This document shows positions 27,331 through 36,526 of a stretch of DNA of 64,000 bases, piece after piece. A program made the translations under genes and the position numbers. Under the pieces are notes generated by a model. That model ran no database searches. It was given only the letters and a program-made list of their open reading frames with translations, and was not told where the DNA came from. Positions within the stretch are counted from its first letter, which is position 1. The number at the start of each line of letters is the position of its first letter. Source of the DNA: CAZUDO01 sp964618895. GTDB taxonomy: Bacteria > Desulfobacterota > Binatia > DP-6. The stretch is taken from the NCBI GenBank assembly GCA_964618895.1, contig CAZUDO010000097.1:62001-126000 (forward strand), in the 5' to 3' direction.

Positions 27331-27759
27331 CTATTGGTAGATGCAGCCGTTCGCGGAGAGATCAGCCAGCGTATGGCAGCAGCGCGCCACCGTGTTGATG
27401 GCGACGTCCCAGAACGCGTCCTCGTAGCCGGTCGCGAGCGGGCACGGGAACAGGAACGTGACCATCGCCTTGGTATCCAGCTTGTCGAGCTTGTACTCGA
27501 ACTTCGGTCGGGCCCCGACCGGCTTGCCCGTCAGGCTGACGCCGTAGAGGCAGTAGTCCAGATCGGGGTCGCGCGAGGGCAGCGGGGAGAGCAGCCATTT
27601 GATGTCGCACAGGCACGCCTTCTTGAGTGTCGACTTTTCCAGCGAGGCGCGCTTCAAGTTGCAGTACGAGACCAGGGGGTCGAGCAGCTGGCCCCGGCCG
27701 GGCTCGGGGAGACCGAGGAGCACGCTCGCGAATGCCAGGGCCGCAATCATCCGCTGCAT
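27331..27759 (-). CDS. Secreted Cys-rich protein of unknown function
   Basis: From ATG 27759 (ribosome site GGAGG), 142 residues with a signal peptide ending about residue 23. The mature part has eight cysteines (SYCNLK, KACLCDIK, LDYCLYG, FPCPLA, ARCCHT, NGCIYQ), so disulfides are likely. It resembles no family I know by sight. It may be co-transcribed with the 26809-25105 operon; the gap to it is 69 bp. Confidence 0.65.
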   Translation of the reverse strand: MQRMIAALAFASVLLGLPEPGRGQLLDPLVSYCNLKRASLEKSTLKKACLCDIKWLLSPLPSRDPDLDYCLYGVSLTGKPVGARPKFEYKLDKLDTKAMVTFLFPCPLATGYEDAFWDVAINTVARCCHTLADLSANGCIYQ

Positions 27760-27817
27760 GGCGTGGGGACCTCCGTGCCGTGGGCGGGTCGTTCGTGCGT
27801 CGTGGGTGGCGCGCATG

Positions 27818-29182
27818 TCAGGTCGTCGTCGTGGTAGAGGAGGTGGTGGTCGTGGTGGTCGAGCTGGTCGTGGTGGTCACGATCAGCTGATACGAATTGA
27901 ACGTCGACAGCGCGACCGGGCCGGGGATGTCAGCCGTCACGTTCACGCCCGCATTGGCCGTCGGCGAGACGCAGAACACGGTGACCCATGTCCCGAGGTG
28001 GGAGAGGCCGTCAGTCAGATCGCCCGCCGGGGTGCCCGTCATGGAGATGGCGGAGATGGTAGGGTCGCCAAAGAAGCCTTCGGTATACTGCCGGCAAGAG
28101 GTGTAGGGCGACGCGGCACAGTCGGTGTCGAGCGCACACGGGCGTGGGGGGTCCTCGAACGTCGGCGTCGCGTCCCCGCAGAAGCCACAGAACACGTTGG
28201 TCTGTGAGCCCGTCGGGGCCGCGTCCCGCGACTGGGCGCCCGAGGTGACCACCTCGTCGAACAGGTACGCGGTCGCGATGGAGTCCGCCGGGCTCGGCTG
28301 ACAGTCGACGCTGTGCGTATCCGGCGGACCGTCCACCACGCAGGCCCCGCCCGCGTTTGCCCCGCCGGTGCACGTTCCCCCGATGCACTCGGGGCACACG
28401 CCACTGTAGATGTCGGACTGGATCGGCAAGGCGATGTTGATCTCGCCCGTCTGGCAGTCGGCGGTGCCCGATGGGGCCAGGCGGAAACTGAGGACTGTAC
28501 AGACGGTCGCTACGGGCGAATCGAACGGGGGGCCGACGAGACACCCGACGTCCGTACAGTGGCGGGACCCGACCTCGGCGGCCGTGGTCGCCGCGAGCTG
28601 CAGTCGGCTGTTCGTGCAACTGGCGACCTCGTAGTATTTGGTAAGCAGCGCGCTCCCGTACGGGAAGCTCAGGGTCACTTGCGAAGCCGCACCGCCGCCC
28701 ACGTAGGCGGCCCCACAGGTGAGATCCAGGCTACTGACATCGCCCGTGGCAGTTCCGCACACGCCGCTCGGCGCCTCGGGGGTGACGGCAAGGAGCACCG
28801 GGGGGGTGGGGCCGCAGTCGCAGGTTGGACTCCCTGACGGCGGCAGCAAGGGCGCCACCTGCACGCCGAACACGTCCACCACGCGCGTGTTGGTGGCGTT
28901 GGCGTCACCCACCGTCACGCACCCTCCGAGCGCCTCCGCTTCTGCAAAGGCATCCCGCAGCTTGCGGCGCGCCTTCTCGAGACAGACCGGGTCGACCACC
29001 GGAGTCGGGTTGGCACCGACCTTCTTGTAGCAGTCGACCTGGGCCGCCGCCGACGCCGCCACGGCCTGGATCTTGAGCGCCGCACACCGCTGCGCTGGCG
29101 TGGCGCTGTCGAGATCGAGCGCCCAGGCAACGCCGAGAGCGGCGAGCACCCCCGGGGCCGCTGCGACGAATCGATATCTCAT
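27818..29182 (-). CDS. Secreted Cys-rich protein with Thr/Ser homopolymer tail
   Basis: A 454-residue secreted protein. Signal peptide 1-21, then a helical segment with Cys (TPAQRCAALKIQAVAASAAA, DPVCLEKARRKL), a central beta-rich Cys-rich region and Cys motifs like CTGGANAGGACVVDG and CALDTDCAASPYTSC shared in style with the giant protein at 29458. The chain ends in a run made only of Thr and Ser after position ~428, encoded by a GTGGTGGTC-type low-complexity stretch at 27820-27880. Such tails may be a glycosylated stalk or sorting tag. A GGGAGG ribosome site precedes ATG 29182. Confidence 0.7.
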   Translation of the reverse strand: MRYRFVAAAPGVLAALGVAWALDLDSATPAQRCAALKIQAVAASAAAQVDCYKKVGANPTPVVDPVCLEKARRKLRDAFAEAEALGGCVTVGDANATNTRVVDVFGVQVAPLLPPSGSPTCDCGPTPPVLLAVTPEAPSGVCGTATGDVSSLDLTCGAAYVGGGAASQVTLSFPYGSALLTKYYEVASCTNSRLQLAATTAAEVGSRHCTDVGCLVGPPFDSPVATVCTVLSFRLAPSGTADCQTGEINIALPIQSDIYSGVCPECIGGTCTGGANAGGACVVDGPPDTHSVDCQPSPADSIATAYLFDEVVTSGAQSRDAAPTGSQTNVFCGFCGDATPTFEDPPRPCALDTDCAASPYTSCRQYTEGFFGDPTISAISMTGTPAGDLTDGLSHLGTWVTVFCVSPTANAGVNVTADIPGPVALSTFNSYQLIVTTTTSSTTTTTTSSTTTTT

Positions 29183-29457
29183 CGGACCTCCCTCACGCCG
29201 CGGATCTCGCCTGCCGTGTTACCGCAGGCCAGCCCTGGGTACAACATGATCCTCCAGGGTGCAAGATATTAATTTCATGGCTCCCGCGCATCTGCGCTCG
29301 ATTTTCCGAGCGGTCTACATGGAACAATTGTGCCTTTGGAAGTCACCAGCACGACTCTGCTTGACTACCGAGGAAACGTCGGAGTAACGCTGCGCCCAGG
29401 GCGAAGACTGCGAGGTGCCCGACGGTGTGGTCCACTACGCGCCCCGCTGGCGAATCG
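29183..29457. promoter_or_regulatory. Divergent intergenic region, relatively A+T-rich
   Basis: 275 bp between two divergent secreted-protein genes. Around 29260-29350 the sequence is much richer in A+T than its surroundings (AGATATTAATTTCATGG, ACATGGAACAATTG). This is the likely promoter area for both genes, but I cannot assign exact -10/-35 boxes. Confidence 0.4.
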
Positions 29458-32400
29458 ATGGTGACGTTCCGGAGCTGGTCCGGGCGTGCACTGATCGCGG
29501 CGGCCGGGACTTGCGCGCTGCTGTGTCTGGTGCGCGGGCACGCTGCGCAGGCCTCGTGCAACGTCATTCCGGGCACGACCACCAGCTTCCGCGGGACGTT
29601 GGGCTCGGTCGACCGGCCGTTTGCCGGTCCCGGGGACTTCGTCGACCTCGCCCTCAGCCCTCGCTGCGACGGCGCCACGGCGCGCTTCCTGCCGGACGCG
29701 ACCGCCCAGGTGGTCACGCTGGCCTTCACGCCGACCACGGGTGCCGCACCGAGCCTGGTCGTCCTGAGTGCCGACTGCGGACCCCTCGAGCCCGCGATCG
29801 CCGCGTGTCGCGCGGACGTCCCGACGGCACTCGTCCGGTGCGTCTCCGTCGCGACCCCCGGGGCCCCGCCAGGCCTCGAAGTTCTCGACGAGCGCCGGCT
29901 GCGCTTCCGGTTCCCGGACACCCGGGACCTCCTGCCGGGCCCGGACGGGGATCTCGGGCTGGCAGGCCCCGCGCGGCTTGCGGTCACGGCCGCCGGCCGG
30001 CCCCTGCCGTGCAGCCTCGCCACCGCGCCCTGCGACAGGGCCTCCGGGATGCTCGCCTGTATCGACGACCTCTTCACCGACGACGGGGGGTGCGGGCGGA
30101 CGCCCGACGCGACCTTCCCCCGCTTCACCGCCTTGCCGCACGCGAACGACTACCAGGCCATCTGCACCGCACCGAGCCCACCGTGCACGGGCCGTACGCA
30201 GGAGATCCGGTTCGCGGTCGACGCCGCCGGCAACCTCCTCGTTCCCATGGACTGGCGCGGCGTCCTCGTGCGTCGCGACGCCGTCCCGGTACCGCGCCTG
30301 CTCCGGACCGTCACCTCCGTCGAAGCGTTCGAGGGCACCGGCCTGCCGATCCGCCTCCCGGGCCCGGCCTTCCTCGGGTCCTTCGCGCCCGAGGGGCGGC
30401 GCATTCCACCGATCTTCGACCCGCAACTGCTGGCGAGCGACGCCGCCGAGTTCTTCGGCTCCGCGGACGCGCCGCGTTCGGTGCTCCGCATCGCCCGGCG
30501 GGCGCCCGGGTTCCGCGCCTGTACCGCCGGCGCGCGCGCCGGGCAACCGTGCGCAGCCGACGAGGAGTGCCCGGACGGAGGCTGCGACCCACCCACATGC
30601 GTCACGGGGCCGCGCGCCGGCGCCGCGTGCGTCATGGATGCCGACTGCCCGACGAGCGAGTGCGGTCCGTCGCTGTTCGACTTCCGCTCACGTCCCTTCG
30701 CGGGCACCGGGCCGCTGGTGCTCCGCGTCGAGCGCTGCCTCGGCGGCGCGAACGCGTCCGGCATCTGTAGCAACGATGGCGACTGTCCAGGCGGGCAGTG
30801 TGGCAGCTTCCGTGCCGCCGCGCTCGACCCGGTGCCGCTCGAGGGGCTCAACCAGACGCCGCTCGCCAACGTGCTGGTCCAGGCCGAGGGCATCAGCGAT
30901 CGGGACCTGAACGGGGACGGCGACCTGACGGACGACGTGGTGACACTCGCCTCCCGGCGCACCGGCCTCTCGCAGCCGATCGGAACCGGCGGCACCGACG
31001 GGCGTGCCGTCGTGCGCGTGGCGCTCCCACCGTTCAGCTTTCCGGCCGTGGCTGCCGAGGGTGACACGATCGCCTTCCTCGAGTCGGAGCCGGGGCAGGC
31101 GGCCCGCGACGCCAACGGCGACGGCGACGGGGCCGACACCATCCTGCGCGTCTTCCAGCTCGGCGACCACACCGCGTCCGAGCGGACGCACGCGCTCGAC
31201 CTGACCGCGGACGCGGCCCCCGTCTTCGACGGCCGGAGCCTCGCCATCGCCGACGGCCGGGTGTTCTTCCGGGCCAGCGAAGCGGGCGCCGCACGCTACA
31301 CCACCACGCGAGCGAGCGTCGGGGCGCACGGCGAGGCGGACGCCGCCTGCCGCCTGCTGCTGCCCACCCCCGCGCTGTCCGCCGACGGTCGGCACGTCGC
31401 CTTCAACAGCTGTGCCACCAACCTGGTCGACGGCGACCACAACGGCCCCGGCGACACGGGCGCGGACATCTTCGTTCGCGACCGGGCCACCGGCGTCACC
31501 ACGCGCGCCAGCGTGAGCGCGGACGGTGGCGACGGCGACGGCCCGTCGTTCGATCCGTCGCTCTCGGGGAACGGCCGCGTCGTGGCCTTCGGCAGCGCCG
31601 CGCGCAATCTCGTCCCCGGCGGTACCGACGGCCGGCCGCACGTGTTCGTCCACGACCGCGACCCGGACGGCGATGGCACGCTCGACGATGCGGACTCCAC
31701 GACCACCACCGCCAGCATCGACAGCCAGGGACGCCCGGCCGCCGGCGCGTCGATCCTGCCGGCGCTCTCGCCCGACGGCCGCACGGTGGCGTTCGCGAGC
31801 TTCGCCGACACCCTGGTGCCGGGTGACACGAACGACGTGATCGACGTGTTCACGCACGACCTGACCACCGGCGCCACGTCTCGCGCCAGCGTCGCCTCCA
31901 ACGGACGTCAGGGGAACCGGACGAAGCTCGCCGAGGCGAGCGGGCCGTTCGTGAGCGCATCGGTCGCGGAGGCAGGACGTGTGGTCGCCTTCGCCAGCGC
32001 GTCGAGCAATCTCGTGCCCGGTGACCCGCGGCGGCAGGGGCTCGACGTGTTCGTGCACGACCGTGACACCGACCGGGACGGCATCCTCGACGAGCCTGAG
32101 ACACTGGCCACCGCCTTGGCGAGCGTCGACCCCGCGGGCGCGCCGGCCAATGCGCGATCGTCGCATCCCACCATCGCCGCCGCAGGCGACGTCGTCGCGT
32201 TCGCGAGTTTCGCCAGCAACCTGGTCGCCGGCGACACCAACGGGACGCAGGACGTGTTCCTCTTCGATCGCGTCAGCGGCACCACCAGCCGCGCGACGCG
32301 CGCCACGACGGGCGATGAAGCGGACTCCTTCTCCTTCAACCCCGCCCTCTCGTCCGACGGTCGCTTCGTCGCCTTCGGAAGCGGCGCCACCAATCTGGTG

Positions 32401-34779
32401 GCGGGCGACACCAACGACGTGGAGGACGTGTTCGTCCACGACCGGCTGACCGGCATCACCACCCGCGCGAGTCTCGCCGCCGACGGCGCCCAGGCGGCGG
32501 GCTCGTGCAGTCCCCGGCTACCGGCGGTGGCCGTGTCGGCCGACGGGCGCGTGGTGGCGTTCGCCAGCTGCACGTCGAATCTGGTCGCGGACGATCGGAA
32601 CGGCATTCCCGACGTGTTCGTGCGTGCGCCCGACCTAACCGATCGCGCGCGCGATCTCACCGGCGACGGCGATCTGGACGACACCGTGCTGGCCACCTTC
32701 GACCCCACAACGTCGCGCGTCACCACGCTGTGTCCGGCAGACGCGGTCGCGGTCCGGGGCCCCGTGGTGGCCTTCCTACGGCCCGAGGCGGCGGGAGCCG
32801 CGGTCAGATGCCCCGGCGGACCGGCGCGCGGGACGGGGGTGGATCTCAACGACGACGGCGACGCCGCCGATCGTGTCGTCCACCTGTGGCGCACGGGAGG
32901 CGGCGTCGACAATTTCGGGCTCGCCGCCACCGCCGTGGCGCTCTCGACGCGGTGGGTGGTGGCACTGGTGCCGGAGGTCGCACAGGGCGGCACGGACCTG
33001 AACGGCGACGGCGACGCCCGCGACACGGTGCTGGCCGTGCGCCGACTCGCACCACTGGGAGCCTGGCGCATCGAGCCACACGCAGCTGACGCAATCGCGA
33101 TCGTCGACGGGGTGGTCGTGTTCCTCACCCCGGAGGCTGCACAGGGCGTGGACCTGAATGACGACGGCGACACGCGCGATCGCGTGTTGCAGCTCTACGA
33201 CGCCGACGCGGCGCGGATCGTCGCCACCGGGCAGGCGGCCGAGGAGTTCGTGGCCGGCGAGCGACTGGTCGCGTTCCGCACCCTCGAGGCGGCGCAGGGC
33301 GGCGCCGACCTGAACGGCGACGGTGACGCCGCCGACGGGGTGCTGCAGGCCTACGACCTCGCGACGCGCGCGCTCGTCTCCAGCGGCCAGGCCGTGACGC
33401 CGTGCCGGCTGGCCGCCTGCGATCCACGGCTGCCGTACCGGGTGCTCGCCGACACCGTCAAGTTCCTCACCTTCGAAAGCGAGCAGGGGCAGGACCTCGA
33501 CGACAACGGCAGCGCCGCCGATCTCGTGCTGCAGACGTTCAACGTCCGCGCTGCGCAGGCCACCGCCGGTCGCGGGGCTGCGGCCTCGACCGGTGTCGCG
33601 GTGCGTCACGCACGAACCCGCGTGGTCCGGGGCGTCGTCCACGCAGGGATACTCACGACGATCGGGGCGACCAGCACCGGCGTCTGCACCGACACCGGGA
33701 GCGGGTGCGCCACCGACGCCGGGTGCCCCGCGGGGGTGTGCTTCGTCCCTCCTGGTGGGTGCATCCGTGATCTCGGCACCCGGTGTGTTCCGGAGACTCC
33801 GGGGACCTGTGGCGCGGGGCGGTTCTGCGAGCCAGCGCTCGGGACGCCGGGGACGGGCACGTGCCGCGAAGTGCTCGGCCCCTGTCGCCGCGACGCCGAC
33901 TGTCCCGCCGCCAGCACGTGCCACGACGCCGGCCAGCCCATCGAGCGACTGAGCGGCCCGCTGGCGGCGCACGAGGCGGGCGCGGACGTGTTCACGGCCG
34001 CGGGGCATTGCGTCGAGACGTTGGCGGAGTCGTGCACAGCCGACCGGCCCTGCCCGCGCGGGACCTTCTGCACCGCCGGCGCATGCGAGCGCGAGCACGG
34101 CACCTGCCGCACGGACGCGGATTGCCCCGGGGCGGCGCGGTGTCGCCGCGACCTCATCGTGGCGACGGCCGCCGACACCGACGGCGACGAGCTGTCGGAT
34201 CCGTTCGACAATTGCCCCGGCGTCCGCAACGTCGACCAGGCCGACGGCGACACGGACGGCATCGGCGACGCGTGCGACCAGCAGACGTGCAGCAACGGGG
34301 TGCGGGAAGAGGGGGAGGCGTGCGACGAACACGATGCTGGCGACTGTGTCCGGGGCTGTCTCGCCGACTGCATCTGCGCCTGCACGACCCTGGTCGCCGA
34401 CGCGCGTGCCATGGTGCGCATGAAGACGACTCACGACGTAGGGCGGCTCGCCGTCCGTCTCCTCCTGCCCCTCGACGCGTACCACGGCGAGCCGGTCACG
34501 TTGCGACTCGACGATCGCCAGGGACTGGTCGCGCGGCAGACCATGGTCGCGCCCGCGGGCGGAGGGACGCGCTGGACACTCCGCGGCCGGCCCCCCGGCG
34601 TCACGTGGCTCCGTCTGGCGGACCGCGGGCCGGGCCATACGCTGCGGTTCCGGCTCCGCGCCACCGCCGCGCGCTGGTTCCGCGCCGCCCGGGCCCGCGA
34701 CACGGCCACCGGCACGCGGCTCACCATCACCGTCGGCGATCGGTGCTTCGCGCACCCGGTGACGGCGAAGATCGACTGA
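29458..34779 (+). CDS. Giant secreted protein: seven TolB-like blades, DxNxDGD loops, Cys-rich motifs
   Basis: A 1773-residue exported protein; ATG 29458 gives a signal peptide (LIAAAGTCALLCLVRGHA). Seven PD40/TolB-like blades at about nt 31370-32630 share LSxDGRxVAFxSxAxNLVxGDTNxxxDVFVHDR. Eight acidic loops of the type DLNGDGDxxDxVL lie mainly on either side and look calcium-binding. Cys motifs CxxDxDCPxxxC occur at about 30540-30800 and 33690-34140. A thrombospondin-type-3-like stretch (DTDGDELSDPFDNCPGV, DGDTDGIGDACD) is at about 34170-34280, followed by a beta-domain. Known to be common architecture in deltaproteobacterial exoproteins; function unknown. Directly upstream of the gsp operon, it is a candidate T2SS substrate (inference). 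Confidence 0.8.
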   Translation: MVTFRSWSGRALIAAAGTCALLCLVRGHAAQASCNVIPGTTTSFRGTLGSVDRPFAGPGDFVDLALSPRCDGATARFLPDATAQVVTLAFTPTTGAAPSLVVLSADCGPLEPAIAACRADVPTALVRCVSVATPGAPPGLEVLDERRLRFRFPDTRDLLPGPDGDLGLAGPARLAVTAAGRPLPCSLATAPCDRASGMLACIDDLFTDDGGCGRTPDATFPRFTALPHANDYQAICTAPSPPCTGRTQEIRFAVDAAGNLLVPMDWRGVLVRRDAVPVPRLLRTVTSVEAFEGTGLPIRLPGPAFLGSFAPEGRRIPPIFDPQLLASDAAEFFGSADAPRSVLRIARRAPGFRACTAGARAGQPCAADEECPDGGCDPPTCVTGPRAGAACVMDADCPTSECGPSLFDFRSRPFAGTGPLVLRVERCLGGANASGICSNDGDCPGGQCGSFRAAALDPVPLEGLNQTPLANVLVQAEGISDRDLNGDGDLTDDVVTLASRRTGLSQPIGTGGTDGRAVVRVALPPFSFPAVAAEGDTIAFLESEPGQAARDANGDGDGADTILRVFQLGDHTASERTHALDLTADAAPVFDGRSLAIADGRVFFRASEAGAARYTTTRASVGAHGEADAACRLLLPTPALSADGRHVAFNSCATNLVDGDHNGPGDTGADIFVRDRATGVTTRASVSADGGDGDGPSFDPSLSGNGRVVAFGSAARNLVPGGTDGRPHVFVHDRDPDGDGTLDDADSTTTTASIDSQGRPAAGASILPALSPDGRTVAFASFADTLVPGDTNDVIDVFTHDLTTGATSRASVASNGRQGNRTKLAEASGPFVSASVAEAGRVVAFASASSNLVPGDPRRQGLDVFVHDRDTDRDGILDEPETLATALASVDPAGAPANARSSHPTIAAAGDVVAFASFASNLVAGDTNGTQDVFLFDRVSGTTSRATRATTGDEADSFSFNPALSSDGRFVAFGSGATNLVAGDTNDVEDVFVHDRLTGITTRASLAADGAQAAGSCSPRLPAVAVSADGRVVAFASCTSNLVADDRNGIPDVFVRAPDLTDRARDLTGDGDLDDTVLATFDPTTSRVTTLCPADAVAVRGPVVAFLRPEAAGAAVRCPGGPARGTGVDLNDDGDAADRVVHLWRTGGGVDNFGLAATAVALSTRWVVALVPEVAQGGTDLNGDGDARDTVLAVRRLAPLGAWRIEPHAADAIAIVDGVVVFLTPEAAQGVDLNDDGDTRDRVLQLYDADAARIVATGQAAEEFVAGERLVAFRTLEAAQGGADLNGDGDAADGVLQAYDLATRALVSSGQAVTPCRLAACDPRLPYRVLADTVKFLTFESEQGQDLDDNGSAADLVLQTFNVRAAQATAGRGAAASTGVAVRHARTRVVRGVVHAGILTTIGATSTGVCTDTGSGCATDAGCPAGVCFVPPGGCIRDLGTRCVPETPGTCGAGRFCEPALGTPGTGTCREVLGPCRRDADCPAASTCHDAGQPIERLSGPLAAHEAGADVFTAAGHCVETLAESCTADRPCPRGTFCTAGACEREHGTCRTDADCPGAARCRRDLIVATAADTDGDELSDPFDNCPGVRNVDQADGDTDGIGDACDQQTCSNGVREEGEACDEHDAGDCVRGCLADCICACTTLVADARAMVRMKTTHDVGRLAVRLLLPLDAYHGEPVTLRLDDRQGLVARQTMVAPAGGGTRWTLRGRPPGVTWLRLADRGPGHTLRFRLRATAARWFRAARARDTATGTRLTITVGDRCFAHPVTAKID

Positions 34780-34858
34780 GCAGCGGCGGCGGAGGGAGCC
34801 CGTTGACGATCCGACGGGGTCCGCCTAGAGGAGACCGGCAGCACCCCCCCGGTCGGTC

Positions 34859-36526
34859 ATGGAACTCCACAGCGAAGCGGCGGCCGCGCTCGGCATTCCC
34901 ACGGACGTGCTCGCCCGCGCCCGCGGGCGCCAGCGCGAGGGGCACACCTGCGCCGAGGCGCTGGCGCAACTCGGCGCCGTCGAGGCGGCGGCGTTCACGG
35001 CGGCGCTTGCCACCGCCGCCGGGCTACCCTTCGCGGCCACGGTGCCGTCTCTCCCCTCGCCCGCGCTGACCGCCGTCCTGCCGATGCCGTTCGCACGCCG
35101 CCACCTCGTGCTGCCGCTCGCGCACGGGCCCGCGGGGCTGGAGGTCGCGATCGCCGACCCGGGCGCGCTGGCGCCACTCGACGACCTGCGCTTCCTCTAC
35201 CGCACACCGCTCCGTCCCGTGGTGGTGCCCCCGGCCCCGCTCCGCGCCGCCATCACGCGCGCCTACGACGCCGCCGCCCGCTCCGCGGCCGACACCATGG
35301 ACGCGATTGCGGGCGACCGGCTCGAGCTCGATGCGGCCGCCCTCGATGAACCACCCGACCTGCTCGAGGACGGCGACGAGGCCCCTATCATCCGCCTCGT
35401 GAACGCGCTCGTCTTCCAGGCCGTGCGCGAGGGGGCGAGCGATATCCACATCGAGCCACACGAGCGCACGCTCGCCGTGCGCTTTCGTGTCGACGGCATG
35501 CTGCACAACGTCCTCACCCCGCCGCTCCGCTTCGCCCCGGCACTCGCGGCCCGCATCAAGGTGATGGCGGGCCTCGACATCGCCGAGCGCCGCTTGCCGC
35601 AGGACGGCCGTATCCCCGTGCGCGTCGCCGGGCGCGAGGTCGACATCCGCGTGTCGATCGTGCCGACGGGCTTCGGCGAACGGGTCGTGCTCCGCCTGCT
35701 CGACCGCGCCGCCACGCTCCTCGACCTGGGCGACCTGGGCCTGGCCCCGGCGCACGCCGCCACCGTCGGGGGCCTGCTCGGCCAGAGCCACGGCATCGTG
35801 CTGGTCACCGGCCCGACCGGGAGCGGCAAGACCACGACGCTCTATGCCGCGCTCCGCCGTCTCGCCACCGGCGAGCGCAACATCATGACCATCGAAGACC
35901 CGGTTGAGTACCAGCTACCCGGCATCGGGCAGATGCCGGTGAACCCGCGCATCGGCCTCGACTTCGCCGGCGGCCTGCGAGCCATCCTGCGCCAGGATCC
36001 GGACGTGATCCTGGTGGGCGAGATCCGCGATCGCGAGACGCTCGAGGTCGCGATGCAGGCGGCCCTCACCGGCCACCTGGTGTTCGCGACCCTGCATACC
36101 AACGACGCCCCCGGCGCCGTGACCCGCCTGCTCGACATGGGCGCCGAGCCGTTCCTGATCTCGTCGTCGGTGCGCGCCGTGCTGGCGCAGCGCCTCGTGC
36201 GCCGCCTGTGCGCCGGATGCGCGGTCGGAGGCCCGCCCACCGCCGAGGAGCACGCCGCGCTCGGCGCCACCGCGCCCGCCCTCCTCCGTCATGCCGGCGC
36301 GGGCTGCGCCGCCTGCCGCGGCACGGGCTACCGCGGCCGACTGGCCATCCACGAGTGCCTGCTGGTCGACGACCGCGTGCGCGCGCTCGTCATGGCGCGC
36401 ACCGACGCGGCCACGCTCCGCCGCCAGATCGACGTGCCGACCTTGCGTGCCGACGGCCTCGCCAAGGCCGCGGCCGGCCTCACCACCGTGACCGAGGTGC
36501 TGCGCGTGACCCAGGACGAGCGCTGA
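34859..36526 (+). CDS. gspE: Type II secretion ATPase GspE
   Basis: A 555-residue secretion ATPase that powers pseudopilus assembly. N1-type domain to about 150, N2 domain about 175-300 (EGASDIHIEPHERTLAVRFR), Walker A GPTGSGKT at 318-325, Asp box TIEDPVEY at 344-351, Walker B RQDPDVILVGEIRD at 378-391 and His box TLHTND at 411-416. The zinc tetracysteine is C451/C454 and C483/C486. Its stop overlaps the gspF start (ATGA-type). First gene of the ten-gene gspE-K operon. Confidence 0.95.
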   Translation: MELHSEAAAALGIPTDVLARARGRQREGHTCAEALAQLGAVEAAAFTAALATAAGLPFAATVPSLPSPALTAVLPMPFARRHLVLPLAHGPAGLEVAIADPGALAPLDDLRFLYRTPLRPVVVPPAPLRAAITRAYDAAARSAADTMDAIAGDRLELDAAALDEPPDLLEDGDEAPIIRLVNALVFQAVREGASDIHIEPHERTLAVRFRVDGMLHNVLTPPLRFAPALAARIKVMAGLDIAERRLPQDGRIPVRVAGREVDIRVSIVPTGFGERVVLRLLDRAATLLDLGDLGLAPAHAATVGGLLGQSHGIVLVTGPTGSGKTTTLYAALRRLATGERNIMTIEDPVEYQLPGIGQMPVNPRIGLDFAGGLRAILRQDPDVILVGEIRDRETLEVAMQAALTGHLVFATLHTNDAPGAVTRLLDMGAEPFLISSSVRAVLAQRLVRRLCAGCAVGGPPTAEEHAALGATAPALLRHAGAGCAACRGTGYRGRLAIHECLLVDDRVRALVMARTDAATLRRQIDVPTLRADGLAKAAAGLTTVTEVLRVTQDER

